Source of the DNA: Neobacillus piezotolerans
Lineage (GTDB): Bacteria; Bacillota; Bacilli; Bacillales; Cytobacillaceae
Length of the DNA stretch: 64,000 bases
Assembly: GCF_003362805.1 (NCBI RefSeq)
Contig: NZ_QNQT01000002.1
Span: 62,001-126,000, forward strand
Direction of reading: 5' to 3'
Shown: positions 8,228-17,021 of the stretch, one piece after another
How the letters are laid out: the number at the start of each line of letters is the position of its first letter
Numbering within the stretch: position 1 is the first letter of the stretch
Made by a program: the position numbers and the translations under genes
Notes under the pieces: model-generated
What the model was told of the DNA's origin: nothing
The model's database searches: none
What the model saw: only the letters and a program-made list of their open reading frames with translations

Positions 8228-8905
8228 GTGGAAGAATATAAGTACAATAAAATACCTTTAACACCTGCAATCATAGAGGATTTAATTATTGCGTTACTTA
8301 ATGGTAAAACGATTAAACGGGATGAAATTGTAAAGACAGTGCTAGAATATCATAAAAATAATGGTGGATTACTCCCCTCGTCAAAAGATTTTCCAAGATC
8401 AGTTAAAAAGGCTCTTGCGAATTTGTCAAAAAAAGGTTGGGTATCAAACAAGTCCTATGGATTCTGGGAAGTACATAAAGAAGATTCGCCGATAGTAGAA
8501 GGTAATGACGCACAGGAAGAAGAAGCTACAAAAGAGGTAGAAATCCCTGAACTTGCTGTGTATGGAAGTGGTAGTTCGGCGGTTTATTTGTATTATTTTG
8601 AAAATTATAAAAAACTTGCCCTATTACAGAACAAGCAAACATGGCCATGTAAGATTGGAAAATCAGATAGTGACCCAGTAATTCGAATACTTTCTCAAGT
8701 ATCAACAGCATTACCAGAAGTGCCCACTATTGAATACATAATTAAAACTAATGATGCGTCCTTATTAGAAACTATGCTGCATTCAATCTTAAAACTGAAA
8801 GGTAAAAAAGTTGAAAGTTCCCCTGGCTCAGAATGGTTTGATACAAATCCAAAAGAGGTAATTGAATTAATCGAACTTGTTAATAAAAACTTGCTAGATG
8901 CGTAA
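8228..8905 (+). CDS. T5orf172/MUG113 (GIY-YIG-like) domain protein
   Basis: A 225-residue protein starting at GTG 8228 behind AAGGAGACG. The N-terminal part (about 1-80) looks like a winged-helix domain (DEIVKTVLEYHKNN...KKALANLSKKGWV). The C-terminal part (about 113-220) carries the GIY-YIG-like pattern AVYLYYF, then WPCKIGKSD, ALPEVP, LLETMLHSIL and GSEWFDT typical of T5orf172/MUG113 domains. Such proteins occur in phages and defence islands; nuclease activity is not certain because the domain is diverged. It lies next to the RusA/nuclease operon but is divergently transcribed. A terminator-like hairpin follows at 9031-9054. Confidence 0.7.
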   Translation: MEEYKYNKIPLTPAIIEDLIIALLNGKTIKRDEIVKTVLEYHKNNGGLLPSSKDFPRSVKKALANLSKKGWVSNKSYGFWEVHKEDSPIVEGNDAQEEEATKEVEIPELAVYGSGSSAVYLYYFENYKKLALLQNKQTWPCKIGKSDSDPVIRILSQVSTALPEVPTIEYIIKTNDASLLETMLHSILKLKGKKVESSPGSEWFDTNPKEVIELIELVNKNLLDA

Positions 8906-9030
8906 GATATTCGAGATCTTATAATAATTGGAGGATAAAGCGAAATCTTTACCGCTTTTGTATTTAAGATAATAAAACTGCAGGTAAGACATGTGCGATG
9001 AACCATCCCTTAATAAATGAGTTTTTTACG

Positions 9031-9054
9031 GACGCAGGGACATTTCCCTGCGTC
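9031..9054 (+). terminator. Hairpin at the right island edge
   Basis: Arms GACGCAGGGA (9031-9040) and TCCCTGCGTC (9045-9054) with a 4-base loop, followed by TTAGCTTTA. The U-run is weak. It separates the island from the MFS gene. Confidence 0.65.
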
Positions 9055-9125
9055 TTAGCTTTACCCTGCTTGGGATTTAAGTTGTGCTAAAATGAATGGA
9101 TATACAATCTAGAGGAGACATCGGA

Positions 9126-10484
9126 ATGGCTGTGGAAAAAAACGAAAAATTTATCATACTAGCTGTGGCATTGGGTATTATCCTTAACCCATTAAATACA
9201 ACGATGATTACAGTAGCTTTACCAGCAATTCAAAAGGATTTCCAACTGACTTCAACAAATATCTCTTGGCTAATTGCTTCTTATTTTATTATTAGTGCGA
9301 TCTTTACGCCGTTGATCGGAAAATTGAGTGATATTTATGGAAGGAAATTAATCCTTTTAATTGGTCTTATGCTTGTGGTGGTATCATCCATTTTGGCACC
9401 GTTATCCCCGAATATGCCTGTGCTTCTTTTGATGCGTGGAATCCAGGCAATTGGTACCTCCGCACTTTTTCCTGCCGGAGTTGGGGTAATACGCAATACC
9501 ATACAGCACAATCAAAACCGTGTGATCGGTACGTTAGCCGTTTTTGCAACAACGTCCGCGGCATTCGGACCAACTATAGGTGGGATGCTCATTCAGTTCG
9601 GCGGATGGCCGGTTATTTTTTATGTGAACTTGCCGATACTGGCAATCGCAATTGGATTAACGATGGTGTTTATCCCTAAAGATAAGAAAAATACGGCTAT
9701 ATCTTATAAGTTGGATGGAATTGGAATTATTTTATTTAGCTTTTTTATTACTTCTTGGATGGTATTTTTACTCGGACTCGAGCAAGGTGTCCACATTGGA
9801 ATATTGATTCTTGCGGTTATACTTACAGTTATTTTCTACATATACGAGAAGAGAAGGGATGAACCATTTATCAATGTGAATTTCTTCCGGAAAAACTTGA
9901 ATGTAGCACTTATTTTTGGCCAGTACATTTTATCAACAGTCATATTTTTTGCAGTGCTCTTAAGCTTCCCAACATTTATACAAAGTTCGTTAGGTGCAAG
10001 CTCTCAAATGGCGGGAATCGTGATGCTGTCGCTTTCGATTTTTGCAATGATCATGACACCAATTGCGACTAGATGGATAGAGAGGAAAGGATTTCGAGTT
10101 CCGTTAATGTCCAGTGTGTTACTGGGATTAGTAGGGGTTATCCTGCTATTTACAGTTAAGGATAATTCCGCCTTAGTATGGATTGGCATCGTGCTTGCGG
10201 TTACGGGTATTAGTAATGGGATACAGAATATCGGACTGCAAAATTTGTTGTATTCCTTTATAAGTGTTTCGGAAAGTGGGATTGCATCAGGGTTGCTCAT
10301 GACATCTAGATTTATCGGAAATATCCTTGCATCTAGTATTTATGGTGTGGCGTTTGCTACAGGAATGAATGAAGGAAATATGAAAACAATGGCCATTGTA
10401 TTAGTTGTTGTTGCTGTTGTGCTGGTTCCGGGGATGCTCTACGTTACCGTGTCTGAAAAGAAGAACAGGGAAAAGACGGTATAA
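9126..10484 (+). CDS. MFS drug/H+ antiporter, DHA2-type
   Basis: Membrane transporter of 452 residues with about 14 hydrophobic segments. Motif A-like GKLSDIYGRK follows the second segment, and the motif C-like GPTIGGML lies near residue 150, which indicates a drug-proton antiporter of the DHA2 kind. The final residues are charged (SEKKNREKTV). The start is the ATG at 9126 with AGAGGAGA upstream; an in-frame ATG at 9096 lacks a ribosome site. An extended -10 (TGTGCTAAAAT) ends near 9093. The substrate is unknown. A terminator follows. Confidence 0.8.
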   Translation: MAVEKNEKFIILAVALGIILNPLNTTMITVALPAIQKDFQLTSTNISWLIASYFIISAIFTPLIGKLSDIYGRKLILLIGLMLVVVSSILAPLSPNMPVLLLMRGIQAIGTSALFPAGVGVIRNTIQHNQNRVIGTLAVFATTSAAFGPTIGGMLIQFGGWPVIFYVNLPILAIAIGLTMVFIPKDKKNTAISYKLDGIGIILFSFFITSWMVFLLGLEQGVHIGILILAVILTVIFYIYEKRRDEPFINVNFFRKNLNVALIFGQYILSTVIFFAVLLSFPTFIQSSLGASSQMAGIVMLSLSIFAMIMTPIATRWIERKGFRVPLMSSVLLGLVGVILLFTVKDNSALVWIGIVLAVTGISNGIQNIGLQNLLYSFISVSESGIASGLLMTSRFIGNILASSIYGVAFATGMNEGNMKTMAIVLVVVAVVLVPGMLYVTVSEKKNREKTV

Positions 10485-10535
10485 ACTACCGGATTGACGC
10501 TTCCTTATTATAAGTTCAAAACTTAAAAACAAAAG

Positions 10536-10582
10536 TGGAATAAGAACCTGTCTATCATAAGTCGGGTGCTTATTCCATTTTT
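10536..10582 (+). terminator. Terminator of MFS gene
   Basis: TGGAATAAG(A)ACC pairs with GGTGCTTATTCCA, followed by TTTTTTATT. Confidence 0.75.
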
Positions 10583-10627
10583 TATTGCGAACGGGTGAAA
10601 TGCTTCTAATGAATAACTAGAAAAAGT

Positions 10628-11089
10628 GTTCCAGGCTATGATGAGTTTGATCAAGCGTATGCGAAGGAAATTAGAGACTCTCTCTCACCTGAAGCGGCAT
10701 TTATAGGTTTGGATAAACCTACGGCAGAAAACCTAAAAGGGAAACACATAGCCGACTTGATTCCCCCGCTAAACGAGAAAGAAATAATGCTGTCAGGCTC
10801 AACAGATGTTGGCGATGTAAGCTGGATCGTTCCAACCATGCAGTGCATGACAGCTTGCTGGGCGCTTGGGACCCCATTCCATACTTGGCAGGTTGTCTCG
10901 CAAGGCGCCATGCCGATTGCCCACAAAGGAATGCTGCAAGCTGGAAAAGTAATGGCATGTACAGCAATCGAGATAATGGAGAATCCGGACATCTTACGAA
11001 AGGCAAAGGCTGAACATCAGGAACGGCTTGGCGGGGAACCGAACTATTCACTTATTCCCGAACGACAAGAGCCTCCTCGAAAAGATTGA
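10628..11089 (+). pseudogene. C-terminal relic of AbgB-like M20 amidohydrolase
   Basis: An open frame without a credible start that reads as the last about 150 residues of an M20 peptidase of the p-aminobenzoyl-glutamate hydrolase subunit B type: VPGYDEFDQAYAKEI, then GSTDVGDVSWIVPTMQC and GTPFHTWQVVSQG, then AHKGMLQAGKVMA. Family members are about 440-480 residues, so the N-terminal two thirds with the metal ligands are missing. A stop at 10610-10612 lies just upstream in the same frame, and there is no ribosome site. I infer a deletion relic that is not functional. Confidence 0.8.
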
Positions 11090-11456
11090 CCTGGATTCGA
11101 ACAAACCTCGCTGTAGTTTGAATGTCACACATCAAACGGGAAGTGCAGGCACCACTTTTCTTTACACTTATTATAAAAATGTTCTTTCCCCAGGAAAGAC
11201 AGGTTGCTCCTGTAATTCATTTTCGTTAGTATTGGGATATCAAACGCAGAGAAGATTAGATGTATTACTGAGAACCTTACAGTAAATAAGCATTCTTCAA
11301 AATTTTCGAATGACGTATGTATATTCAAGGAAGCTTTTCTTGGTGGAGCGTAAATCAACAAATTTAAGAAAATCACTCTTTGTGGTGAAGAACCAAGTGA
11401 TTATTTTGAAAAAATTAAAATTGGGTTAAGTAAATATTTTTATTTGGGGGATTTCA
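11090..11456. other. Intergenic region after the abgB relic
   Basis: 367 bp with no recognised coding content. Short open frames on both strands have no familiar motifs. The right end carries GGGGGAT, the ribosome site for the Gfo/Idh gene. Confidence 0.4.
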
Positions 11457-12362
11457 ATGAAAAAAATGAATGTAGGTATTATAGGAATTGGAAGAATAGC
11501 TGGGAAATATCTCAACCCAGTATATGAAAACCAGAGATATAACCTTTTTGCTTTATGTGATTTAAAGGAATCCGCGGAACAAATCTCCAGGAAATATAAT
11601 GCTCTTTTTTATACCGATTATAAAGAAATGTTACTGAATGAAGAGGTGGACCTTGTTATTATTACGACACCTCCGAATACGCATTTTGAAATAGCAAAGG
11701 ACTGTTTGTTCCATAAAAAGAATGTTATTTTGGAAAAACCGGCAGTACTGAATATGGAAGAATTGGATGTTCTTTTTGAAGTGGCTAAGGAAAACAATGT
11801 TTCATTTGATGTGATCTTCCATTGGATGCATGGAAATGAAGTAGTATATCTCAAAGACAAAATAGGTACTTTTGGAGATATAAAAAGGATAGAGTCTACA
11901 GTCCTGGACCCTTATACGGATGAAAATTTCCATATTAAAGATGAGTATATTGGGTTAGAAGGCTGTTGGTTTGATAGCGGGATCAATTGCTTGAGTTTGT
12001 TATCATGCTTTATTGATATTAAAAAACTCCATTTAGTGGAGAAATCGTATATTTATGATGATAAAGTCCACCAGGATATATATTCAAAGCACCAATATGT
12101 AATGGATGATATCGACATCTCGATTACGGTTGATTGGAGATATCGCGCCAATCATAAGTATACGAACATTTATTTTACAAAGGATGTCCTATATATAGAT
12201 CATTCAAGGCAAATCATCTTACTTAATAATGAGTTGCTAGTGGATTTAAATAATGGTGACCGATTGGAAAATCATTATAAAAATTACTTCGAAAACTATA
12301 GAGATTTGAATAATAATGATAATATTCTTACTATACATGGTATATTAATAGGAGATAAGTAG
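11457..12362 (+). CDS. Gfo/Idh/MocA-family oxidoreductase
   Basis: A 301-residue NAD(P)-dependent oxidoreductase. The N-terminal Rossmann domain shows GIIGIGRIAGKYL, with VIITTPPNTHFEIAK and the conserved EKP (VILEKPA) near residue 98. The C-terminal half is the usual mixed alpha/beta substrate domain, but the family's common histidine motif is not obvious, and the protein is somewhat shorter than the typical 330-370 residues. These enzymes act on sugars, inositols or nucleotide sugars. GGGGGAT precedes the ATG. It is followed after 21 bases by a membrane-anchored Nudix-like gene and probably co-transcribed, so the pair may act on the same nucleotide-linked metabolite (inference). Confidence 0.75.
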   Translation: MKKMNVGIIGIGRIAGKYLNPVYENQRYNLFALCDLKESAEQISRKYNALFYTDYKEMLLNEEVDLVIITTPPNTHFEIAKDCLFHKKNVILEKPAVLNMEELDVLFEVAKENNVSFDVIFHWMHGNEVVYLKDKIGTFGDIKRIESTVLDPYTDENFHIKDEYIGLEGCWFDSGINCLSLLSCFIDIKKLHLVEKSYIYDDKVHQDIYSKHQYVMDDIDISITVDWRYRANHKYTNIYFTKDVLYIDHSRQIILLNNELLVDLNNGDRLENHYKNYFENYRDLNNNDNILTIHGILIGDK

Positions 12363-12383
12363 GCCATAAATTAGGAGAATAGT

Positions 12384-13721
12384 ATGAATAAATTGGTTGG
12401 GGCCACATTAAAAATAGGGAAATTAGTAGCGGTTATTATCATTGAGAAATTAACCCTGCTTTTAAAGGTGATTGGCGTAAGAGCGTCATTTTATATTTTA
12501 ACAATAGTAGCACTCTACTACTATTACCATCAAAAATCGCTGGACGTCTTATTGCCCATAATAATTGGTATTTTTATTTCGGATTTAATCAAGTCTCTTT
12601 ATGAGAATTTTCTAATGGTTAAAGAAGATAAATTAAAGACGACTCATAGCATGAGCTATTTGCTGGATATCTATCAAAATAATTATAAAAAAGAATTGGT
12701 CTTGAATGAATCGGGTATCGAGTTTTTATATAATGAAAGCTTTGTTAATCAAAAGGATTTCAAGATTATAATTGAAGATGCCCCCAGCAAAATGTTTGAT
12801 CCCGATCCATTAATAAAAAGCAGCTACTCTGAAATAATGAAAGCACATAAGGGTAGTTATATTAAAAATTTTGAAACGGTTAGGCTCGATGGGTATACAT
12901 TAAATGAAACTGCCCGCACCCTTACACTTTCAACGTCGAGAAGTAATTTTTATAATCATCTTTTGACGAATCGAGCAATAGACTATGAGTTTGAACCGGG
13001 ATTATCCGTTCGGAAAATCTTCGAATATGGGCCTCGCCTTAATAACTTCGAAACAACTAAAATGTCCAACCATATTGGGATTAATGGAATTGTCCAGCTT
13101 AGTGATGGCTTTACAATCCTTCCTAGAAGAGGAACGAATGCTACCTATTCTAAAAATAAAATGACGGCCTCGATTGCTTCACCATTAATTAGCAGCCATG
13201 ATAAAAATGGCACGGTAGAACTTACGTATGAAGGGCTAAAAAATGAGGTCAAAAGCCTATTAAATAGCAGATTATATATTGATGCAGAAACGATTAATGA
13301 TTCTTCCGTTGAGGTTATTTTCCTTGGTTTCGGCAGAGAAGTATATGAGGGAGGGAAGCCTCAATTTTATTTTTTGGTTAAATTAAATTCATTAAGTTCC
13401 CAAGATTATTTACAGATTTTAAAAGATAAAAAGAAGGAAATGAAACATAATAAATCGATCGATAAGGATAGTAATTTATATATTTGCGATTTGTTATCTC
13501 TAAAGTTAAAGAAGAATTATAGCGGATCGGTTGAATGCATCAACTATTATACAGATAAAATAAAATTCAAATCGGTCGAGTTTTCCTTTTTAGCAAACGT
13601 TTGGCATCTAAAAGAGGCCGGGCATCTCGAACATTTCAAGGTAGATCAAGTGGCCAATGAAAATATCATAAATTTAGAGATGCAGAAGAAGCAAGGGGAA
13701 CAGTTGAAAAAATCGGTCTAA
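12384..13721 (+). CDS. Membrane-anchored Nudix-like protein of unknown function
   Basis: A 445-residue protein. Two hydrophobic segments lie near residues 30-50 and 54-72, so the rest is probably cytosolic and membrane-tethered. Residues about 225-330 resemble a Nudix fold: GINGIVQLSDGFTILPRRG, then a possible Nudix-box region (GTVELTYEGLKNEVKSLL) in which the REUxEE glutamates are mostly lost, so catalysis is doubtful and ligand binding is more likely. Codon use is AT-rich. GGAG lies before the ATG at 12384. It is paired with the Gfo/Idh gene and followed by a clear terminator. I do not recognise a named family. Confidence 0.6.
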   Translation: MNKLVGATLKIGKLVAVIIIEKLTLLLKVIGVRASFYILTIVALYYYYHQKSLDVLLPIIIGIFISDLIKSLYENFLMVKEDKLKTTHSMSYLLDIYQNNYKKELVLNESGIEFLYNESFVNQKDFKIIIEDAPSKMFDPDPLIKSSYSEIMKAHKGSYIKNFETVRLDGYTLNETARTLTLSTSRSNFYNHLLTNRAIDYEFEPGLSVRKIFEYGPRLNNFETTKMSNHIGINGIVQLSDGFTILPRRGTNATYSKNKMTASIASPLISSHDKNGTVELTYEGLKNEVKSLLNSRLYIDAETINDSSVEVIFLGFGREVYEGGKPQFYFLVKLNSLSSQDYLQILKDKKKEMKHNKSIDKDSNLYICDLLSLKLKKNYSGSVECINYYTDKIKFKSVEFSFLANVWHLKEAGHLEHFKVDQVANENIINLEMQKKQGEQLKKSV

Positions 13722-13784
13722 ATCCACAGCAACTAGGCAAGCTGGCTGAAAAAGTACATAAGCTAAACACTAAATATAAAAATG

Positions 13785-13811
13785 AAAGACCGGTTCACAC
13801 CGGTCTTTTTT
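13785..13811 (+). terminator. Terminator of the Gfo/Idh-Nudix unit
   Basis: AAAGACCGGT (13785-13794) and ACCGGTCTTT (13799-13808) form a perfect stem with a 4-base loop, followed by more T. Confidence 0.85.
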
Positions 13812-13891
13812 CAGCAATTAGTGTCTAGTATAGATTTACTAGCCGTTGTTACAATATAAAACCCTGGTAAGTGTAGCTTTAAAGACTCCTC

Positions 13892-14389
13892 CTATGCCTC
13901 CTTAAGTGTTGCTCCTAAGGCAGCCATATCATTTGCATCTATATAGCCGAACACCATCGCTGGTCCGATTGTGGCCCCGGGTCCGGGATAGGTTTCTCCC
14001 ATCACGGAGGCCGCACAATTGCCTGTTGCATACAATCCTTGAATTGGCTGGCCATTTTCATGCATTACCCTGGCAAACTGATCGGTGACCAATCCGCCTT
14101 TTGTACCGATATCACCGGGATAACTCGGAATTGCATAGTAAGGGGCTTTTTCCAATCGGTACAGATTTGGATTATTTAACGTAGGATCACCATAATAGCG
14201 GTCGTAGGCGCTTACACCTCGCTTGAAATCTTGATCGTAGCCATCCCACGCAAATTGATTAAACCGCTCAATAGTTGCAGATAGGTTCTTTGGCGGGACG
14301 CCGATTTTTTTTGCCAATTCCTCAGGTGTTTCCCCCATTTTTATATATCCTGTATCAAACCATGTTTTAGGAAAATCTTTTCCAGGCAT
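13892..14389 (-). pseudogene. C-terminal relic of ketosteroid-dehydrogenase-like flavoprotein
   Basis: The frame encodes about 165 residues matching the C-terminal third of FAD-dependent 3-ketosteroid-1-dehydrogenase / fumarate-reductase-type flavoproteins: LEELAKKIGV-like (EELAKKIGVPPKNL), YAIPSYPGDIGTKGGL, then the FAD-contacting end GLYATGNCAASVMG and YPGPGATIGPAMVFG. Full enzymes are about 480-580 residues; the N-terminal FAD-binding domain is gone. Just beyond the break lies a plus-strand terminator (14412-14453) with no gene in front of it, so the region looks like a deletion scar. I judge it non-functional, although a short ORF remains open. Confidence 0.75.
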
Positions 14390-14411
14390 ATCCTTTAAAT
14401 GTGAGTAAAGG

Positions 14412-14453
14412 AAGGCATCTCAATCCTTTTAATTTGATTGAGGTGCCTTTTTT
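14412..14453 (+). terminator. Orphan plus-strand terminator
   Basis: AAGGCATCTCAATC (14412-14425) pairs with GATTGAGGTGCCTT (14436-14449, one G-T wobble), followed by T. No plus-strand gene ends here, which supports a deletion between 14390 and 14412. Confidence 0.65.
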
Positions 14454-14566
14454 GAAATTCTAATTTTGAGTCAATTATAAATAATCAACACAAAATTTAT
14501 ACTCCGTTTATATTTCTCTTACAAAGGTAGGGTAAAATCCAAATAAATTGATAGGAGGGATAATAA

Positions 14567-15094
14567 ATGATAGCCAAGTTGGTTCATCACTTGTATCAAT
14601 TCGAATGTAATATCTATTCAATGATTAACAATCGTTATGATCAAAAAGGTCTAAATTTATTCTTCCATCAAATTACTCATCTGGGCGGAGCGACGGCAAC
14701 CATTAGTTTTACGGTCTTCTTCATTTTGTGCTTTGATTTTCCGACTAAATTATGGGGCTTGGAAAGTGCTTTATCTCTACTGACAAGTCATCTCTTTGTG
14801 TTCTCTACGAAAAAAATATATCCTCGAGCACGTCCATATCTATCTCTGCCCAATGCTCGGGTGGGAAAAAATCCACTAAAGGATCATTCCTTTCCATCGG
14901 GTCATACGACAGCTATTTTCTCGATCATTACTCCTTTTATCTTTCATTTGCCAATCCTTGGATTAGTCCTTTTCCCACTTGCATGTTGCGTAGGAGTTTC
15001 ACGGGTTTTCTTAGGTTTACATTATCCCTCAGATGTACTTGCTGGTGCCCTTGTAGGAATGGGTTTTGGGCTACTTGCAATTAATATTATTTAA
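14567..15094 (+). CDS. PAP2-family membrane phosphatase
   Basis: A 175-residue integral membrane phosphatase with all three PAP2 signature motifs: KKIYPRARP (about residues 82-90), FPSGH (about 107-111) and SRVFLGLHYPSDV (about 144-156). The conserved Arg, Ser-Gly-His and Arg...His...Asp residues are present. Family members dephosphorylate undecaprenyl pyrophosphate or lipid phosphates at the outer membrane face; small Bacillus members of this kind include BcrC-like enzymes, but the specific lipid is not determined. AGGAGGG precedes the ATG at good spacing. It is monocistronic. Confidence 0.85.
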   Translation: MIAKLVHHLYQFECNIYSMINNRYDQKGLNLFFHQITHLGGATATISFTVFFILCFDFPTKLWGLESALSLLTSHLFVFSTKKIYPRARPYLSLPNARVGKNPLKDHSFPSGHTTAIFSIITPFIFHLPILGLVLFPLACCVGVSRVFLGLHYPSDVLAGALVGMGFGLLAINII

Positions 15095-15389
15095 TGAAAG
15101 AGGAAACATGAGATTTATATTTTAATGGAGTGGCTCTAACATTCAACAATATGCTGAATATCTAAATCAGAATCTAATTGATCATCGGCTTTTTTACCAT
15201 AGAGGGACAAATTTTTCACTTTGTAACTAATGCTGCATGACCCCAATTGTGGCACTTTATCGACATAATCGGTAAGAAATGTCACCGTTCTTAGGTAAGT
15301 GTTATAATAAAATAGATTGCTCATTATTTCACAATGATTTAATGGGCATATTATCTTTAGTACATAAATAATCAATTGGAGTGAGTTAC

Positions 15390-16130
15390 ATGAAGGGAAA
15401 AACAGCGATTATTACTGGTGGAGGCAGTGGATTCGGTAGAGAGACGGCGCTAAAGCTGGCTGAGAAGGGGACAAATATTTCGATAGTAGATCTGTCCAAA
15501 GAAAAAGGGGAAGAAACAGTTCAACTTTGTAATGAGCGGGGCGGTGACACGATCTTTATTCAAGCAGACGTAAGTAAGGTTGATGATGTAAAAAATTATG
15601 TCGCAGAAACTATTGACCACTTTGGGAAAATCGATTTATTTTTTAACAATGCCGGCATTTCCGGTTCTGGAGTCCGCACTTTAGAATGTTCTGAAGAAGA
15701 ATTCGACAGCATTGTTGACGTGAATCTAAAAGGGGTATTCTACGGTTTGAAATATGTAGTTAATGAAATGCTAAAAACCGGGGGCGGAGTAATTGTCAAT
15801 ACAGCCTCGCTCGGTGGTTTGGTTGGAATGCCTACTCTAGGTGCTTATTCAGCAACAAAACATGCTGTTATTGGGCTGACAAAAACCATTGCCGGAGAGT
15901 ACGGAAGGGAAAATATCAGAATCAATGCGATTGCTCCAGGAACGAATGAAACACCAATGGTAAAGGCATTCCCTGCAGAGGCTATTAAAGCGATGGCCGA
16001 AGCAGTGCCAATGGGCCGATTGGGCCAGCCTCATGAAGTTGCAGATGTCGTTTCCTTCCTGCTAAGCGACGAAGCTTCCTATATACATGGCGCGGTTATT
16101 TCGATTGATGGTGGAGCTGCTGCTTTATAA
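15390..16130 (+). CDS. Short-chain dehydrogenase/reductase
   Basis: A 246-residue classical SDR. The cofactor loop TGGGSGFGRE is at residues 9-18, NNAG follows near residue 87, the catalytic Ser lies in VNTASLGG, and Tyr-x3-Lys in YSATKHAVIG. The end DGGAAAL is typical. An Asp after beta-2 (SIVDLSK) suggests NAD preference. The ATG at 15390 is chosen because GGAGTG lies 8 bases upstream; a GTG at 15381 would sit on that site. The substrate is unknown. A strong terminator follows. Confidence 0.85.
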   Translation: MKGKTAIITGGGSGFGRETALKLAEKGTNISIVDLSKEKGEETVQLCNERGGDTIFIQADVSKVDDVKNYVAETIDHFGKIDLFFNNAGISGSGVRTLECSEEEFDSIVDVNLKGVFYGLKYVVNEMLKTGGGVIVNTASLGGLVGMPTLGAYSATKHAVIGLTKTIAGEYGRENIRINAIAPGTNETPMVKAFPAEAIKAMAEAVPMGRLGQPHEVADVVSFLLSDEASYIHGAVISIDGGAAAL

Positions 16131-16178
16131 TCCAATGCTTTCAGTGATAGCAATTAGGTAAGTATAATTTTGTCCGAT

Positions 16179-16222
16179 AAAAAGTCCAATTTCCAAGAGC
16201 ATAAAAAGGAAATTGGACTTTT
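16179..16222 (+). terminator. Terminator of SDR gene
   Basis: The stem of AAAGTCCAATTTCC with its complement (arms ending at 16194 and 16222) is followed by TTCTTAA. Confidence 0.8.
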
Positions 16223-16260
16223 CTTAATGGCTTCACTTTTTTCTTATTCTAAAGGCAGAC

Positions 16261-16399
16261 CATAAGAGCAAGAATGAGGACGAAATGGATATCGATTACT
16301 TGTTAAAATGGCTCCAATAAGCATTAGGAGGAAATAAAATCAACCCGCTAAATATATTATCTTTACCAGGTCTGACAAATTGTAATAAGCTTAAAGAAT
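16261..16399. repeat. Dispersed element copy A, upstream of adaA
   Basis: Core 16261-16339 is about 85% identical to 25519-25596, and a tail (16380-16399) is identical to 25670-25689, TTGTAATAAGCTTAAAGAAT. The bases between core and tail differ in length and sequence. Both copies stand on the same strand upstream of a plus-strand gene and contain an AGGAGG-like stretch. No ORF is conserved between them. Confidence 0.75.
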
Positions 16400-16442
16400 T
16401 AGGAAGTAAGGTGTTTTAGCTTTGGAAAGGCGGTGAAGGTAT

Positions 16443-17021
16443 ATGGCGACAGATATCAACCTTTCATTTGAAGAGATGTGGGAGAAAATCATTGCTTGTG
16501 ATCGAAAATATGATGGTCTATTTTTTACAGCTGTAAAAACAACCAAAATATATTGCCGTCCTTCCTGCAGATCAAGGAAGCCCAAAAAGGCGAATGTTGA
16601 ATTTTATCAAGATATAAATGAAGTTGAAAGGGCAGGTTATCGCCCCTGTAAAAGATGCCAGCCGGAAATTGAGCACTCGCCAAATATCGCGTTTGTTAGA
16701 AAAATCATTACGTTCCTGGTCAATCATTACAAACAAACTTTGAAATTAAAAGATATAGCCGATCAAGTTGGATTAAGCCCATTTTATTTGGAACGTTTAT
16801 TTAAACAAGAGACCTCCGAGACCCCACGTACCTATTTAGAAAAAATACGCATCGACAAAGCCGCCCACCTTCTGAAAAACACAACTTTGACGAACCTTGA
16901 GATCTGCTATGAGGTTGGATTCCAGAGCCCATCCAATTTTTATAAAGTGTTCCGAACCTTAAAAAATTGTTCACCAAGTGAATATCGAAAGGAATTCGTA
17001 AATGTATTGGATAGATCATGA
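16443..17021 (+). CDS. adaA: Methylphosphotriester-DNA methyltransferase / AraC activator AdaA
   Basis: A 192-residue N-Ada-type protein. Four zinc-binding cysteines are at residues 38, 42, 69 and 72 (YCRPSC and PCKRC), the same spacing as E. coli Ada; Cys38 accepts the methyl group from methylphosphotriesters. A C-terminal AraC helix-turn-helix (about 85-185, LKDIADQVGLSPFYLERLFK) makes it the activator of the adaptive response once methylated. It overlaps alkA by 20 bases, and alkA overlaps ogt by 8, forming a compact alkylation-repair operon. A dispersed repeat lies directly upstream, so the operon promoter may lie within or beside it. Confidence 0.9.
   Translation: MATDINLSFEEMWEKIIACDRKYDGLFFTAVKTTKIYCRPSCRSRKPKKANVEFYQDINEVERAGYRPCKRCQPEIEHSPNIAFVRKIITFLVNHYKQTLKLKDIADQVGLSPFYLERLFKQETSETPRTYLEKIRIDKAAHLLKNTTLTNLEICYEVGFQSPSNFYKVFRTLKNCSPSEYRKEFVNVLDRS

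Noticed and set aside
4900-9060. Integrated prophage or genomic island with attachment sites
   Set aside because: RusA suggests mobility, but I found no integrase, no structural genes and no clear flanking direct repeat.
15136-15375. 79-codon minus-strand open frame before the SDR gene
   Set aside because: No ribosome site, no recognisable motif, and it occupies the probable promoter region of the SDR gene.
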